Origin: Spisula solida
Lineage: Eukaryota > Mollusca > Bivalvia > Venerida > Mactridae
Length of the DNA stretch: 64,000 nucleotides
Assembly (NCBI GenBank): GCA_947247005.1
Contig: OX365955.1
Span: 4,288,001-4,352,000, forward strand
Reading direction: 5' to 3'
Shown here: piece by piece, positions 11,923 through 22,854 of the stretch
How the letters are laid out: each line of letters starts with the position of its first letter
Position numbering within the stretch: the stretch's first letter is position 1
The notes under the pieces: model-generated
Databases searched by the model: none
What the model was told of the DNA's origin: nothing
What the model saw: the letters and a program-made list of their open reading frames with translations, nothing else
Made by a program: the position numbers and the translations under genes

Positions 11923-12300
11923 TTTTTGTCGAGCCCGCTTGCGGTGAGCGAAACGTAGTCGCTACTTTTGGTGTATGGGCATGCGTGCGCAAGTGTCCGT
12001 ACGTCCGATATTGCCCGGACCATAACTTTGATCAATCTTGCTTATATATGGCATGAATGTTCACCTCCACGAGGAAGAGTGCCATGCCCAACCACAAGGC
12101 TCCTATCCCAAATGTCAAGGTCACATTTGGAGGTCAAAGGTCAAATTGAAGCTTGTCCGGACCATAACTTTGTCATACATGGACCAATCGTATCCCAGGG
12201 TCGTATCTCAAAGGTCAATGTCACAGGAGAAGGTCAAACGTCAAATTGAAGCTGGTCAGGGCCATAACTTCCATACAATTGTCATACAATAACATTGACC
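11923..12300 (-). mobile_element. pearl/Helitron-like tandem-core repeat (minus)
   Basis: Read on the minus strand, core repeats containing the complement of CGGACCATAACTTT (near 12015, 12157 and 12257) lead to a degenerate CCGT/ACGG-type microsatellite (11995-12010) and then to a GC-rich imperfect hairpin end near 11930-11950. This core, microsatellite and hairpin order matches what is described for pearl-like, Helitron-related elements of bivalves. It sits in the spacer between the inverted arms of module 2. The unit at 12131-12143 is AGGTCAAAGGTCA, a perfect DR1 nuclear-receptor motif. Confidence 0.5.
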
Positions 12301-12304
12301 AATC

Positions 12305-13365
12305 TTTCTTATATAGTGAAATAAAACTGGGTTACCATGGTAGCTACCATAATAACGTGGTCATGCCTCAGTTAGAAATTGAGCATTCTTCAATAAGGAT
12401 GATTACCAAACTATTGTATGAAGATATAAATGCTTGTATGCAGCATTCTTCGTGAACATTGTGAAAAAATGTCAAAAGGTGGTATATTTGCTTGGTTACC
12501 ATGGTAACTACCATATTAACATGGTAATGCCTCATTTAGAAATGGAGCATTCTATAATTAGGATGATTACCAAACTATATTATGAACATATATCTGCTTG
12601 TATGCAGCATTCTTGCTGAAAATTGTGAAACTGCAGTTTAAGGGCGGATTTTTCCTCCTTTCTTGCTTTGTTACCATGGTAACTTTCTAAATTACATGGT
12701 CATACCTCAGTTATAAATGGAGCTCATATCAAAAGAGATGATTACCAAACTATATCAATAACATATACATGCTCGTATGCAGAAATCTTAAAGAAAATAG
12801 TGAAAATATGGTCAACACGTGGACTTTTCCTCCTTTCTTGCTTGGTTACCATGGTAACTTCCTTTATAACATGGTTATTCATCGGTTTGATGTACAGTAC
12901 TTATCAATAAGAATGATTAACATACTATATCAATAATAAATATATACTGGTATGGAGCATTATTGGTTGTTAATTGAAAGTGCACAGTAATTAAGAGGAT
13001 TTTCGCATTCCTTCTTGCTAGGTTACCATGGTAACTACTATGATAACATGGACATAGATCACTAAGAAATGGATCAATGTTCTATTCGGATGATTAACAA
13101 ACTATATTAAGAACATAAATTGACTAGTATGCACCATTATTGGTGAAAATATGGTCAAAAAGTGCTCTTTTCCTTCTTTCATCCTACCAGATTAACCAAG
13201 CCACATATCAGCCAGAATTGAAGCACTATCTTTTTTGAAACAATGTTATGTAATATATACAACAAAATTACAGGAGTCACTAATTGTAAGTTGTTAACAT
13301 TCATTTGAACATTTTTCACCAACATCCTTTTTCTGCACCGTTTTCTTGGTAACCATGGTAACGGA
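12305..13365 (-). repeat. module 2 right arm, inverted subunits with X-box cores
   Basis: Inverted relative to 10446-11345. Palindromes lie at 12331 (one change), 12495-12508, 12670-12683, 12845-12858, 13022-13035 and 13349-13362 (GTAACCATGGTAAC). Spacings are 164, 175, 175, 177 and 327 bp, the last consistent with one lost palindrome. Each is preceded by TTCTTGCTTGGTTACC-type sequence and followed by AGGATGATTACCAAACTATA-type sequence. Confidence 0.85.
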
Positions 13366-13439
13366 CAAGTAATTATTCATTTACTTTTAACAAACTTAAC
13401 TTGAGTGTCTATCGGACATATGCAAGGAAGAACCACACG

Positions 13440-13555
13440 AATAAACTACTTTTATTTCGATCTATACACGAAATAGTGTTCACAAGAAGTCCTGCGTATT
13501 GTTAAATAAGTGGGTGGGGTTCGTTTTAAACATGTTTTTTCACATTATTGTATAT
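13440..13555 (-). repeat. outer right inverted end of the block
   Basis: The reverse complement reproduces 5763-5870, including the GGGTGGGGTTCGTTTTAAAC border, the TGTGAAAAAAC tip and the GAACACTATTTCG word. It closes the 5.6-13.6 kb block. Confidence 0.7.
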
Positions 13556-15021
13556 ACTGCTCTTTCGGTAACAGGAAAGGTTAAAATCTGTATTGTACGA
13601 GAACTGAGCCATGGCTGCACTTTTAACCATTTGCTCTAAATACTAGTAGAATGGGCCATCGTATTTTTATAACTGAGAAACGGATGACAAACAGTACTTG
13701 TGAACCGTTATCGGATCTTCTGAAGTATCGTAATCTTTATCAATGACCGGTAGGTATTACATCGATAGGTCTTTTTTCATGCAACAGACTGTTCTCGTTG
13801 GTCTCGATTGTCAGATTGCTTACGCTTGAAAGTTCGGATAGATCTGCTTTCTTCGGTACATAAACTATTACATTGGGACAAAGACCGATGTGATCCGCAT
13901 GCTGGAATTATATTTTGCTGACCTGTTAACATCGACAAAAGTTATGCAACTGACCGGTTTACTTTAGCTAAGGTGGCGGCGACTAGCGGTGGCGTAGGAA
14001 GAAAAATAGTTTCATCAACTAAACTAGGAGCGATTTCTGAAACGTGTGTATAAATATAGTTGTTCGAAACTTTCGAACATCTAAAAACATACAAGGCACA
14101 ATGCCCAACTGAACCAGCCGAGCACAGAATACAAAAAAACACAATATTTATACTATTGGGTCCTGACGTACGTAACAACATGTAATTCGTAGGTGGTTTA
14201 GTTAATTTATTAATACTAGTAAGAGACAATTTTGACCAAAAGCCGGAACAGGATTAATGTTTGTTTTGTCAGATTTAACTTTACCTAATATGGGGCATTT
14301 CAGAAATGTTAAGTTGATTTTATGTCATTTTGCGAAATTGTTATAAAACATGAACCAGTATACAAATGACTAAAAAGAACGCTTATGTGCGACGTTAGAG
14401 TAGAATTGTATTGTAGGGATATGAAACCTAAATTGTTTGATAACACACATTTTGTATTTTATCTAATTATAACGTTTGTGGATAGTCTTATAGCAATGAC
14501 ACTATTATTATAGAATACCAAAATAGAGATTTCCAAATATGGTCATCGTCATAAACGAGACATGCATATGTATTTGCCACTTCCGGTCGCATAACTTTCC
14601 AAATCATTTAACCCAGTTTTTAGGGGTTTTTTTGTCTCATGCTTAAACAATGGTTAGGTTGAACTGATGTCATCAATTTAGGTTGCAATGTCGGAGGGTT
14701 TTATATCAAGTGTAGTAAATGTCTGCACAGGATACAAGCCGAGCAATCATTTTCACTTACAACAAAGTGTTACAGTATTAAAATAGAAAAATAAAATTTT
14801 ACATTGTGCGTAGTTAAGTATTAAAATGATGGGTTTTAGTGCATCTGACGAAGGCAATGAATGATTTCATTATGCTTTAAAACTCCAGTGACACTTCACG
14901 TTGTCGGGGCGAATATTAGGTGTAATGTGAAATGTTGTCAAACAATATGATTATTTAGTGTCTCTAAACTTAAAAAGAAAAATACAAAGTTTAATACAAC
15001 TGTTTGAGTTCAGTGAAACAT
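13556..15021. other. unannotated stretch
   Basis: Single-copy-looking sequence. The longest frame (13942-14229, minus) has no recognisable motif. Confidence 0.5.
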
Positions 15022-16564
15022 ACGAGGGGTGTTCGATATGTATTGTCACTGTCGGTTGCATTTTTCTATGACACTATTTAGAAGGATTCTATCATTACTG
15101 TCTAAAAGTTGTATGTTTTTATTCTATATCTGGGAAATTACATAGCCTTTCGTCAACAATTAAATAATGTATTGAACTTAGAAGAGGGTACGCTCGAGTA
15201 CACTGGCCTAATGTTCATTTTAAGGTAAATTTGTGTCATCTTTGCAGTAGTTGTTTAGAAAAATAAATGTCAGTATTCGTTAAACTGCAACACACGATAC
15301 GATAACTGGATCCTTATACTTCCATTAGAACTTTAAATCAAAATGAAATTATTTGTTGTCTATGAGTAAGACGGTCAAAACAAGAGAGATCACTCTTATT
15401 TATACCAAATGATGCTTGTTGTTTCACGCACCAATAACTTCATATCAATTGTATTTTGATCGCAAATTCTTCCCAGAAACCAATGCTGATGGTCTATGTC
15501 TTACATAATATGATAATGCTTTCTACTTTTCTTCTGAGCATGTGCGCGGTTTAAAACCCGGCTATAAAATGCATTTGGTAAACAATTTTCGGCAGCATCA
15601 TGACATGTCGTATTTATGAACAGACGATAGGTGATGCTATTTTCTTGGTGTCGACCAATCAGCATTCGCGGGTTGCATGCTAACAGAAGATTGACGCTGT
15701 GGATAGCGACAAACGATAGTGTATTCACTAATGTTTGTCGTAGGCTCAATGTGTGATAATTAACGATGAATTTTGAAAATTGGTTAATAGGATTTCTTCG
15801 TCTGCATGGGCGCCTAATCGGTATACGATATACATGACGTATTGGCATCTGAAAAAGTAGGTCGATCTAGATATGTACTACCCGACAATTTCTGTATTCA
15901 GCGATGTTTTCTAGAATACGGCACTAGGACGCCCGTCAAATACGTCACGATGATAAAAAAGTACTCCTTGTTTCGAGGGTCAAACAAACTTAATATATTT
16001 AGACCGGGCGAAACAATATTAATTTTATATAATACAGTGTTCATCCGCCTTACCAGTATTTTACATGTCGGCGTGTAGTAGAAGATTGAATAAATGCTTA
16101 ACAGTCGATTCTCGTTATCTGCGATATGTAGGGACATTGATTTGACAACGAAATAGAAAAAAATAAGGTGCGTGATTTGACAAAACGAGAAATTGCTTGG
16201 GTATGATTCAGTACGGTTTGGTACGAGTTTTAAACATGTCTTGGAATCCTTGCGTTTCGTAAGCACTGTTTACATTAATTGCACCTTTTTGTATATGATA
16301 CCTATTAATAGTGTTAAGTTATTTGCGATGTAACCTGGTATACATGTATTTGTAATTCCATACCTTTATAGAAAATTTTATTAAAACTGTGATTATATAG
16401 CGAGAGCGTACGCTTGTGTGTTAATGTATGTATTAAAAATTGATGATTACATTCTTCGTTTATAAAAGTTAACTGTGATTTGCAAGACTAAATGATACTT
16501 GTGCATGTTTGCAACGTTTTTTGTGTTTCATTCTGCTGGTAAAATCGCTGCTTGGAGTGTCGTT

Positions 16565-16870
16565 CTTGATACATGACGTTACGACGTTTGACGACGTCGC
16601 AAACGTCGAATGCATTTTTTGCATGTAGACAGTGGGTTGCAAAGAATTCGCATTTATTATTTGCTTTCAATGGATTACGGAGATTTTTCAGTGAAAATAA
16701 CAGTGAAAATAACAGTGAAATTACCACTTTGTTATTTCACTGTTTTAGAAGCTGGTTCCAGTATCGTTCAAAAAAAGAAACGTAACGTCAACGGCACCGG
16801 GCTTCAAAATGTACGTTACGTCATCATGACGTCACAATTGTCACGTCGTGACGTTCCAATTTCGACGTGA
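16565..16870. other. patch rich in ACGT/CRE-like motifs
   Basis: Repeated ACGTTACG, GACGACGTCG, ACGTCATCATGACGTCAC and CGTCGTGACG words cluster at both edges of this 300-bp patch. A small hairpin (CAGTGAAATTACC against GTTATTTCACTG) lies in the middle at 16708-16742 beside a CAGTGAAAATAA triplication. TGACGTCA is the consensus for CREB/ATF bZIP proteins. It may be the ends of a small element; regulatory use is not shown. Confidence 0.35.
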
Positions 16871-16935
16871 ATTTTCCAATTAAGCCAATTACGGTACACT
16901 TTTAAGAGAAATTAAAGCATATAATAAACAGAAAA

Positions 16936-17083
16936 TTTGTTGATTTTTGGTGAAAGATCAATTTTATTTCACTCGTGATCACAAAAAAATATATTTTCAC
17001 TCGTGGCTACGCCACTCGTGAAAATATTGATTTTCTGTTATCACTCGATGAAATAAAATACGATCTTACACCAAAATCAACAA
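16936..17083. mobile_element. small foldback element / hairpin
   Basis: The left arm (TTTGTTGATTTTTGGTGAAA, GATC, ATTTTATTTCACTCG) pairs with the right arm (CGATGAAATAAAAT, GATCTTACACCAAAATCAAC). The centre carries ACTCGTGGC-GCCACTCGTG-type repeats. About 148 bp, no coding capacity; nested in the 29-bp inverted-repeat segment. Confidence 0.6.
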
Positions 17084-17657
17084 ATAGCCTCTATATCTTC
17101 ACGAAATGTTGTCAGATTTCTTTCAAATAAAAAACATAATATTGACAATTAATTCAGTATAAAATTAGCCAAATAGTCAGAAATCGTCAAAAAATGTCCG
17201 AGTGTCCTTTTTCTCGTGACGGCGCCCATATGTCAAATTCCAATCAATAAAACTAATCGAAAATTGTCAATGAAAAATAGCATGCTTTTTTGACTAATTT
17301 TGACACCTATTTTCGCGACTTTGAAATGCTCTTATTTTGTTCAAAATGGCAATCTATAACAGCAAATCATGTTTTTATCGAATGAATTTAGATTATTTAC
17401 GGTATGATAGTTGTTGAATAAGAATATTTCCCGAAAGGAAGTTTTAATCGTCAGTTATTCGCAAAAAGTCGGAGTGTCTATTACTAGCCCTTTGAAAAGA
17501 CAACAGAAACAACATTCCGGTTATTAAATTTTATTGGGGTTTTTTCACAAAATATTGCGGAAATCTTGATGGTTCCAGAAATGTAAAAATATTTAAAGAT
17601 ATCAGCGAAGTTTCTAATTTGTGACCCAAGTGACAATACATATCGAACACCCCTCGT

Positions 17658-18640
17658 GCTTGTGTCCAAATGGAGCAAACTGACCTAAATGACTTGAAAG
17701 TCCACATGCGATAAGTCATCTTAACCGACCGTTGACCGAACGAACGAACTAACCAACCATCCAACCATCCAACCTTTAAAAACCAACGAACCAACGACTG
17801 AGTAATTTTCATATAATCATGAAAACAAACAAATATGAAAAAGTCCATTATAAATGACGACATTGTGGTAAAAAATATTAGTTATGTCACAATACTTCTT
17901 TTCCGTGTTTAGTGCATTTATTATCGCGTAATTAAATAATAAACATTAATTAAATCTAACAAGGCGTTTTGATATATATATACTAGTACACATGTACACT
18001 ATATAAAACTGCATGTTTATAAAATTATATGCGGACTTGGTGTAGACATACCCATATATATAACATACATGTACATGTACATGTAATTTGATGTATACTT
18101 ATAGTAAATGTTAGGTCGGTGAAATGAGAACTACGTATACATTGAAAATGAATTTTTAATAAATTTATTGTACCGTACTCTTGAATACACACATTCTAGG
18201 AAACACCCTAGTATCAAGGGCAGATAACTCAAAAACAAAGTTGGTGACTTATGATTATTATATGTATTCACGATACTGTGCCTTTATACACAGTTTTGAA
18301 CAGATTCTAGTATTGGGATTCTTTGCCCCATCTGTCATACAAGGATCTGCGGTGAACGCCTTTAACCAAATACATAGGAGGGACGTTCAATAATAAACAA
18401 GACTACTGTCATAAACGCCGCATGGTTAAACAATATAAATCGAGAAATACCATAAGAAATCGGAATTTTTTCTCTACATACACTGCATTGACTGCAAGTA
18501 TGAATGAAATCAAATTTAATATATTTTCTATGCAGCCTATAATTGACCAATGCCCTTTGAGAGAAGAGACAGTTGTGTGATGCTGACAACAACTTCTATA
18601 AGCATTCTACTTTTGAAGTCACAGTGTCTAACCATGTATA
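17658..18640. other. unannotated stretch with simple repeats
   Basis: A degenerate CCAA-type simple repeat at 17725-17795 and TA/CATGTA-type microsatellites at 17970-18085. No gene recognised. Confidence 0.5.
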
Positions 18641-18732
18641 TATTAGTGGTACAGTCAGTTGTCAGTGTGCTGGATTTGTTACACGCGATCCGGGTTCAAT
18701 TCCCGCTCGCGAAGTCATACCCTTCCATGGAA
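18640..18732 (+). repeat. tRNA-derived SINE head (diverged)
   Basis: GTCAGTGTGCTGGATTTGTT is followed by CGATCCGGGTTCAATTCCCG, which contains a good Pol III B box (GGTTCAATTCC). The same layout (GTGTGCTGGATT, then CCGGATTCGAATTC) is seen at 21768-21871. The A box is degraded and the cloverleaf cannot be closed, so this is not an active tRNA. Confidence 0.5.
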
Positions 18733-19404
18733 ACTTTACAATAATTATGTCAAGTTTCCTCTACATATGGATGCGTTGTTGCCTAGTTCCTTATGGAAGG
18801 GTCAGTTTGTACTTGTTAGTGAACCTAGTTATAGGTGAAATAACTGAAACAATGTTTAAACCTTTGAGGTCAAATATTTGTCACTGAGTGTACTTACGTA
18901 TTATGAGGTGAAGTTATTAACCCGGTTACCTAAAGCTTACAGCTATCATGATCAACCATCACATACATCCATGCTCGTCGTATGCAGCAATACAGTAGCC
19001 AGACCTGGATGATATCCATGTAACATATAGGCTACTAACGCGATGTTGTCAAGGTGATAAATCACGTCAAAACAACGCTTAACAGAAAGATAGACGAGTG
19101 ACGGGATGTGAAAGTATTTATGTCATATTTCATGATTTCCGTGCTCTTTGTCTTTTGTAAATTGCTGCTTTTCTTTAATTAATCATAAATTATACATATC
19201 TTGTGTCACATTGTGCTAAAACTTGAGACTTTTAAAACTAATAGTATATTCATTTCTGGAATGCACTATCTGTATCGTATATATGCTACATTTGCTGTAA
19301 AACAATATGCATTTTCACAGACCTAACTTAGCATATTATTATGGTTGTTTAAATGCTCGTTTTCGGACGGTTATGATGTTTAGGTGTATTTGTTTTATGA
19401 TATA
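18733..19404. other. unannotated stretch
   Basis: No recognisable gene or repeat. Confidence 0.5.
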
Positions 19405-19612
19405 CTTCTGAGTTTACTTCTGTCAGCTGTTCATTCAAACTTTGAAGTTTGACTTCATTTCTGAGTTCACTTCAGACAGCTGTTCATTCAAAGTTTGAAT
19501 TCTCTTCTGAGTTCACGTTAAGTTCACTTCTGTCCACTGTTCTTTCAAATTTTCAATTTTGACTACATTTCTGAGTTCACTTCTTTCAGTTGTTCATATT
19601 TTAATTAACTTC
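19405..19612. repeat. short minisatellite, ~54-bp unit, about four copies
   Basis: TTCTGAGTTCACTTCTGTCA, GCTGTTCATTCAAA and GTTTGACTTCAT-type words recur at about 19407, 19460, 19506 and 19571. Units are imperfect and of variable length. Confidence 0.6.
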
Positions 19613-19983
19613 TGAATGCAAAATTAACAACAAACTACCAACTTCACAGACCTTAGCATTTGCATCATAGAACTACAGCAATGCGTATGAAACTTGTTAT
19701 TGACATCATACACGTTTATGTCTCTTCCCTCCAAGTCGAAGGTTCATCGGTCGATTAGGTGGCAAGGAAAATGACGTATGACCACGTACTTACGACCTTC
19801 TCAGTCGAACCAACAAACAACGTCGACAACATACTGTATGTTACTACAAGATGTGTATTTGGGGGTTAGAACCAGGCCTGACGGTTTCGAGTTGTTGCAG
19901 CATATCATCCTACAACTCTACACTTTAATTGCCTTCTCGACAGTTTATTTTAAATGCCGAACATAGCCTTTATTTGCCAGCCA

Positions 19984-20045
19984 GCTTTCTGCGGGTCGCC
20001 AGATTAGACTGCAAGCGCGCTAATCACTGAGCTACGGAGGCTTCT
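19984..20045 (-). repeat. tRNA-derived SINE fragment (minus)
   Basis: The minus strand reads AGCCTCCGTAGCTCAGTGAT, then TAGCGCGCTTGCAGTCTAAT. TAGCTCAGTGATTAGCGCG is a good A box and D-arm. The B box is missing, so it is truncated. Confidence 0.45.
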
Positions 20046-21240
20046 CGACAGTTTCTTGTGTGAGTTGGGGAAATTGGTCCAAGAACTAGAATGTGTTTAA
20101 ATGTTGTATATGTGCTGTGTGTCTTATTTGAAACAAGGGAATGCAGAAAAGAGCACACAAGTAGGTCACCATGCTTGTTTAGGGGTTATTTGCCCTTGAA
20201 TAGGCACATTTGAAGAAAAACACTAGCTTCAAAGACAGATAACTCATAAACCAGTTCAGTGACACACGATTATTTTGTATTTTCTGTTTCTAACATGATA
20301 CTATATACATGTACATGCTTATATTCCGACACGCCCACTTATTCCATTTAAAAAGTTCCTCGGACAATTATGTTGCTCGTCCTTACCAAACTGTACAATA
20401 AATCTTGTTAGAAGACACTTTTGACAAAAAACCTATCTACATGTACATGTATTATATATACAAAGTTTGCACAAATTATATTGTTAGGGAAAATGTTCCC
20501 AATATCTCACAACAAACTGCCCCGAATGCCCTGTGGGTGAAATTAGAGGTTCCGTCTCCGGTAGAGTGTAGTAGTTCGTGGAAATGGTGAGACAAGCGAC
20601 AGTTTCCGTGATGAAGCTGAATAACATGATAAAATATGGTGTCAGAGTTTGCATTTAATTGCCCAAACTCCCGTTAGGATGTCATTTTACGTTGCGTTTA
20701 GAACATTAAGTTGCATTATTTATTGCCAAGAAGTTGGCCCGCTTGTCGCGTTCCTCCATTTGTAAATTCGTGTACAGTTAAACAACTTGTTGTTCAAATT
20801 GAACGTCATTTTTGCTGCTCTATGTAGTTGTCAGTTTAAGAAAAAAAGGTAAACAAGTAAAGTACCAATTTTCTAGGCTGCTTTCAGCCGTTCAGCCACC
20901 CTTTGACATACGACTTCCCCCAGTCATAGGGCTACCTAAGGAAACCTATGTTCGTGTCTCCTTCGCGTGAGAACTGCCCATGTGTTGGGTCACAGTTTTA
21001 TCAGTAGTACTGTCTCGTATCTGCGATGGGCATGCGACATCACTGATAATGAGCCAATATGTGAAATATGTGAATATGTTACACTCGGAAGTTTACCTAT
21101 CAAGCACTATAACATCTGCAATGTTGAACTCCGTATTAAACTGACCAAAACATTTCATTGTCTTTGTTCATAAAACTTAAAACAAGGTATTTCAGCCTGT
21201 AGACAGCTGTGACTTGGCCTTTCAATGGTGAAATTCACTT
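20046..21240. other. unannotated stretch
   Basis: No recognisable gene or repeat. Confidence 0.45.
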
Positions 21241-21245
21241 TCTCG

Positions 21246-21345
21246 TGTTGGGCATTGTGCCGTGTAATTGTGGTATGTGGTGTTTTTATGTTTTCTGTGC
21301 TCGGCGGTTTAAGATTAGTGCTGCCTTCACTGTCCTATTATGTAT
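21246..21345 (+). repeat. dispersed repeat family 'GCTGCC', copy 3
   Basis: Contains GTTGGGCATTGTGCCGTGT, TTTTCTGTGCTCGGCGGTTT and TAGTGCTGCCTTCACTGTCC in the family's order. Confidence 0.55.
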
Positions 21346-21767
21346 TATACGTATTTAGCTTTTGTTTACGGAGGTTAGATCAACTGCATCAGTTATTTAG
21401 ATGAAGAAGGTCCAGTCAGTCACCGTTCAACGCGAGACGCGAACGTTTATGTATGTCGTTCCGAGAGTCCGCTACTACTGACACGACTTGTTGGACTCTT
21501 CAAAATGCATGGTGTCCGAATAGATTGACACTAGTATGGAGAGTCGTTATACTTTTTAGCTTAGCTATATAAGTCGTTAGATGAAAGTTAAGCATGTAAT
21601 TCTTAACCTTCATAAAGTAGTTATTGGCACGATTAACACTAATTTGGCACAGGCTTTCAATTGTCACGATGATAGTTACCAATCAGGTTTATACATATGA
21701 ATCATTTGATATCTGGGTATTTTTATTAACTTGCTAGACTATCATTATCCTTTCTAAAACAGGTAAA

Positions 21768-21871
21768 GGGAGCCGTGGCCTTAAATTGGTCCAGTGGTAA
21801 GTGTGCTGGATTAGTGAACCGGAGATCCGGATTCGAATTCCTTGTTGAAGGATCAGTACTAGTTCGGATAC
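21768..21871 (+). repeat. tRNA-derived SINE head interrupted by an RTE copy
   Basis: TTGGTCCAGTGGTAAGTGTG matches a Pol III A box (TGGTCCAGTGG) and CCGGATTCGAATTCC matches a B box about 40 bp downstream, the layout of a tRNA-derived SINE promoter. The sequence stops at the 12-bp target duplication (21860-21871) and its presumed continuation resumes at 24782. Confidence 0.6.
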
Positions 21872-22134
21872 CTACCTACCTATCCTCTTCGTGCCCGCTG
21901 GCACATAAGGCTGCAATCAGGTCTCTCCATTTCTGTCGGTCTTTGGCAATCTTCTCTATTTCTCCTTGTGTTTTTCCCATTGTCTTTATTTCGTTGTTTA
22001 TTGTCCGGCGCCATGTTTCTTTTGGTCTACCTCGATGTCTTTTTCCATCTGAAGGGGTCCATTTTAGAGCTGTCTTAGTAATGTTGTTCCTGTCTTTCCT
22101 TATTACATGTCCTAGCCATCTGAATCTTCGTCGT

Positions 22135-22854
22135 TTAATTTGTGTTGTAATATTTGTTTGTCCAGTTCTTTTGGTATAAATCGTTGTTGGAAATTAATAT
22201 GGGCCAGTAGATTTTACAGATTTTGCGAAGGCATTTTGTTTGAAATCCAGATAGTTTTTGGCTGTCTTTTTGGGTTACCCTCCAACATTCTGCCCCATAC
22301 ATCAACACGGAGAGGACATTGCTCTGGTAGAGTTTGATTTTAGTTCTCTCACTAATGTGGCCAGATCGCCATATCTTGTTTAGCTGGTGGAAGGATGTTT
22401 TTGCCTTTTGGAGTCTGTTTCTTATGTCTTTTTCAGTTGCGTTGTTTTTGCTGAGGATGCTGCCTAAATATGTAAAGTCATCTACCTCTTCTATTGGTTT
22501 GTTGTCTAATGTTATTACTGTTGGGGAATTGGTAAGTTGCATGGTCTTTGACTTTTTCTTGCTGATGCTTAGTCCTACTTGGTGAGCGTATTTAGCCAGA
22601 TCGTCAGTTTTCTTTTGTAGGTGGTCAGCATTGCTTGAAAGTAGAGCAATGTCATCTGCAAAGTCCAGATCTTCCAGTATTGACGTCAGTGTCCATCTTA
22701 TTCCTCTGTTCTTGTTTCCGATAGTATTCCTCATCACCCAGTCGATGGCAACAAGGAAAAGCATGGGTGACATGATGCATCCTTGTCGTACCCCACTGGT
22801 GATGTTGAGCCAACTGCTAAGTTTGTTGTTGTGGATGACACTGCAAGTTTTCAT
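22135..22854 (-). pseudogene. RT palm/thumb of RTE-like protein
   Basis: Continues the RT after the frameshift near 22845. It shows SGVRQGCIMSPMLF (motif B) and DLDFADDIALLSS, the motif C aspartate pair, encoded at 22662-22651. Downstream come FTYLGSILS and YGAECWRV, conserved in the thumb region of RTE-type proteins. A further frameshift near 22165 moves the reading to another frame, where the tail (GHVIRKDRNN, RHRGRPKETWRR, WRDLIAALCA) runs to a stop near 21885. All catalytic residues are present, so inactivation is by frameshifts alone and the copy is fairly young. Confidence 0.85.

Larger units (their letters stand above)
5585..13555. mobile_element. large composite foldback-like block
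   Basis: Three relations tie this block together. (1) The segment 5763-5870 is repeated inverted at 13440-13553 (shared words AAAACGAACCCCACCCAC and GAACACTATTTCGTGTATA). (2) 5850-6050 is repeated inverted at 10068-10250. (3) 5585-5800 is repeated directly at 10255-10445 (shared TTAGCATCGGTGAAGCA). The block therefore splits into module 1 (about 5585-10250), with inverted arms around a 42-bp array, and module 2 (about 10255-13555), with inverted arms of about 172-bp subunits. Long terminal inverted repeats built of subrepeats recall foldback elements. No transposase was seen, and the outer limits and target duplication are not resolved. Confidence 0.6.
15022..17657. mobile_element. segment bounded by perfect 29-bp inverted repeats
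   Basis: The left end at 15022-15050 (ACGAGGGGTGTTCGATATGT, then ATTGTCACT) is repeated exactly inverted at 17629-17657. A TA dinucleotide overlaps the left edge, and the GAGGGGTGTTC style recalls mariner-type ends, but that is inference. The span (about 2.6 kb) is long for a mariner, and no transposase frame with a recognisable DDE pattern was found, so it is either non-autonomous, decayed, or two solo ends of different copies. It contains a CRE-rich patch and two hairpins. Confidence 0.5.

Noticed and set aside
13942..14229. 95-codon minus frame
   Set aside because: No motif, no start context of note; length is within chance for this much sequence.
18640..18732. Functional tRNA gene
   Set aside because: A B box is present, but acceptor and anticodon stems cannot be formed; better explained as a SINE head.
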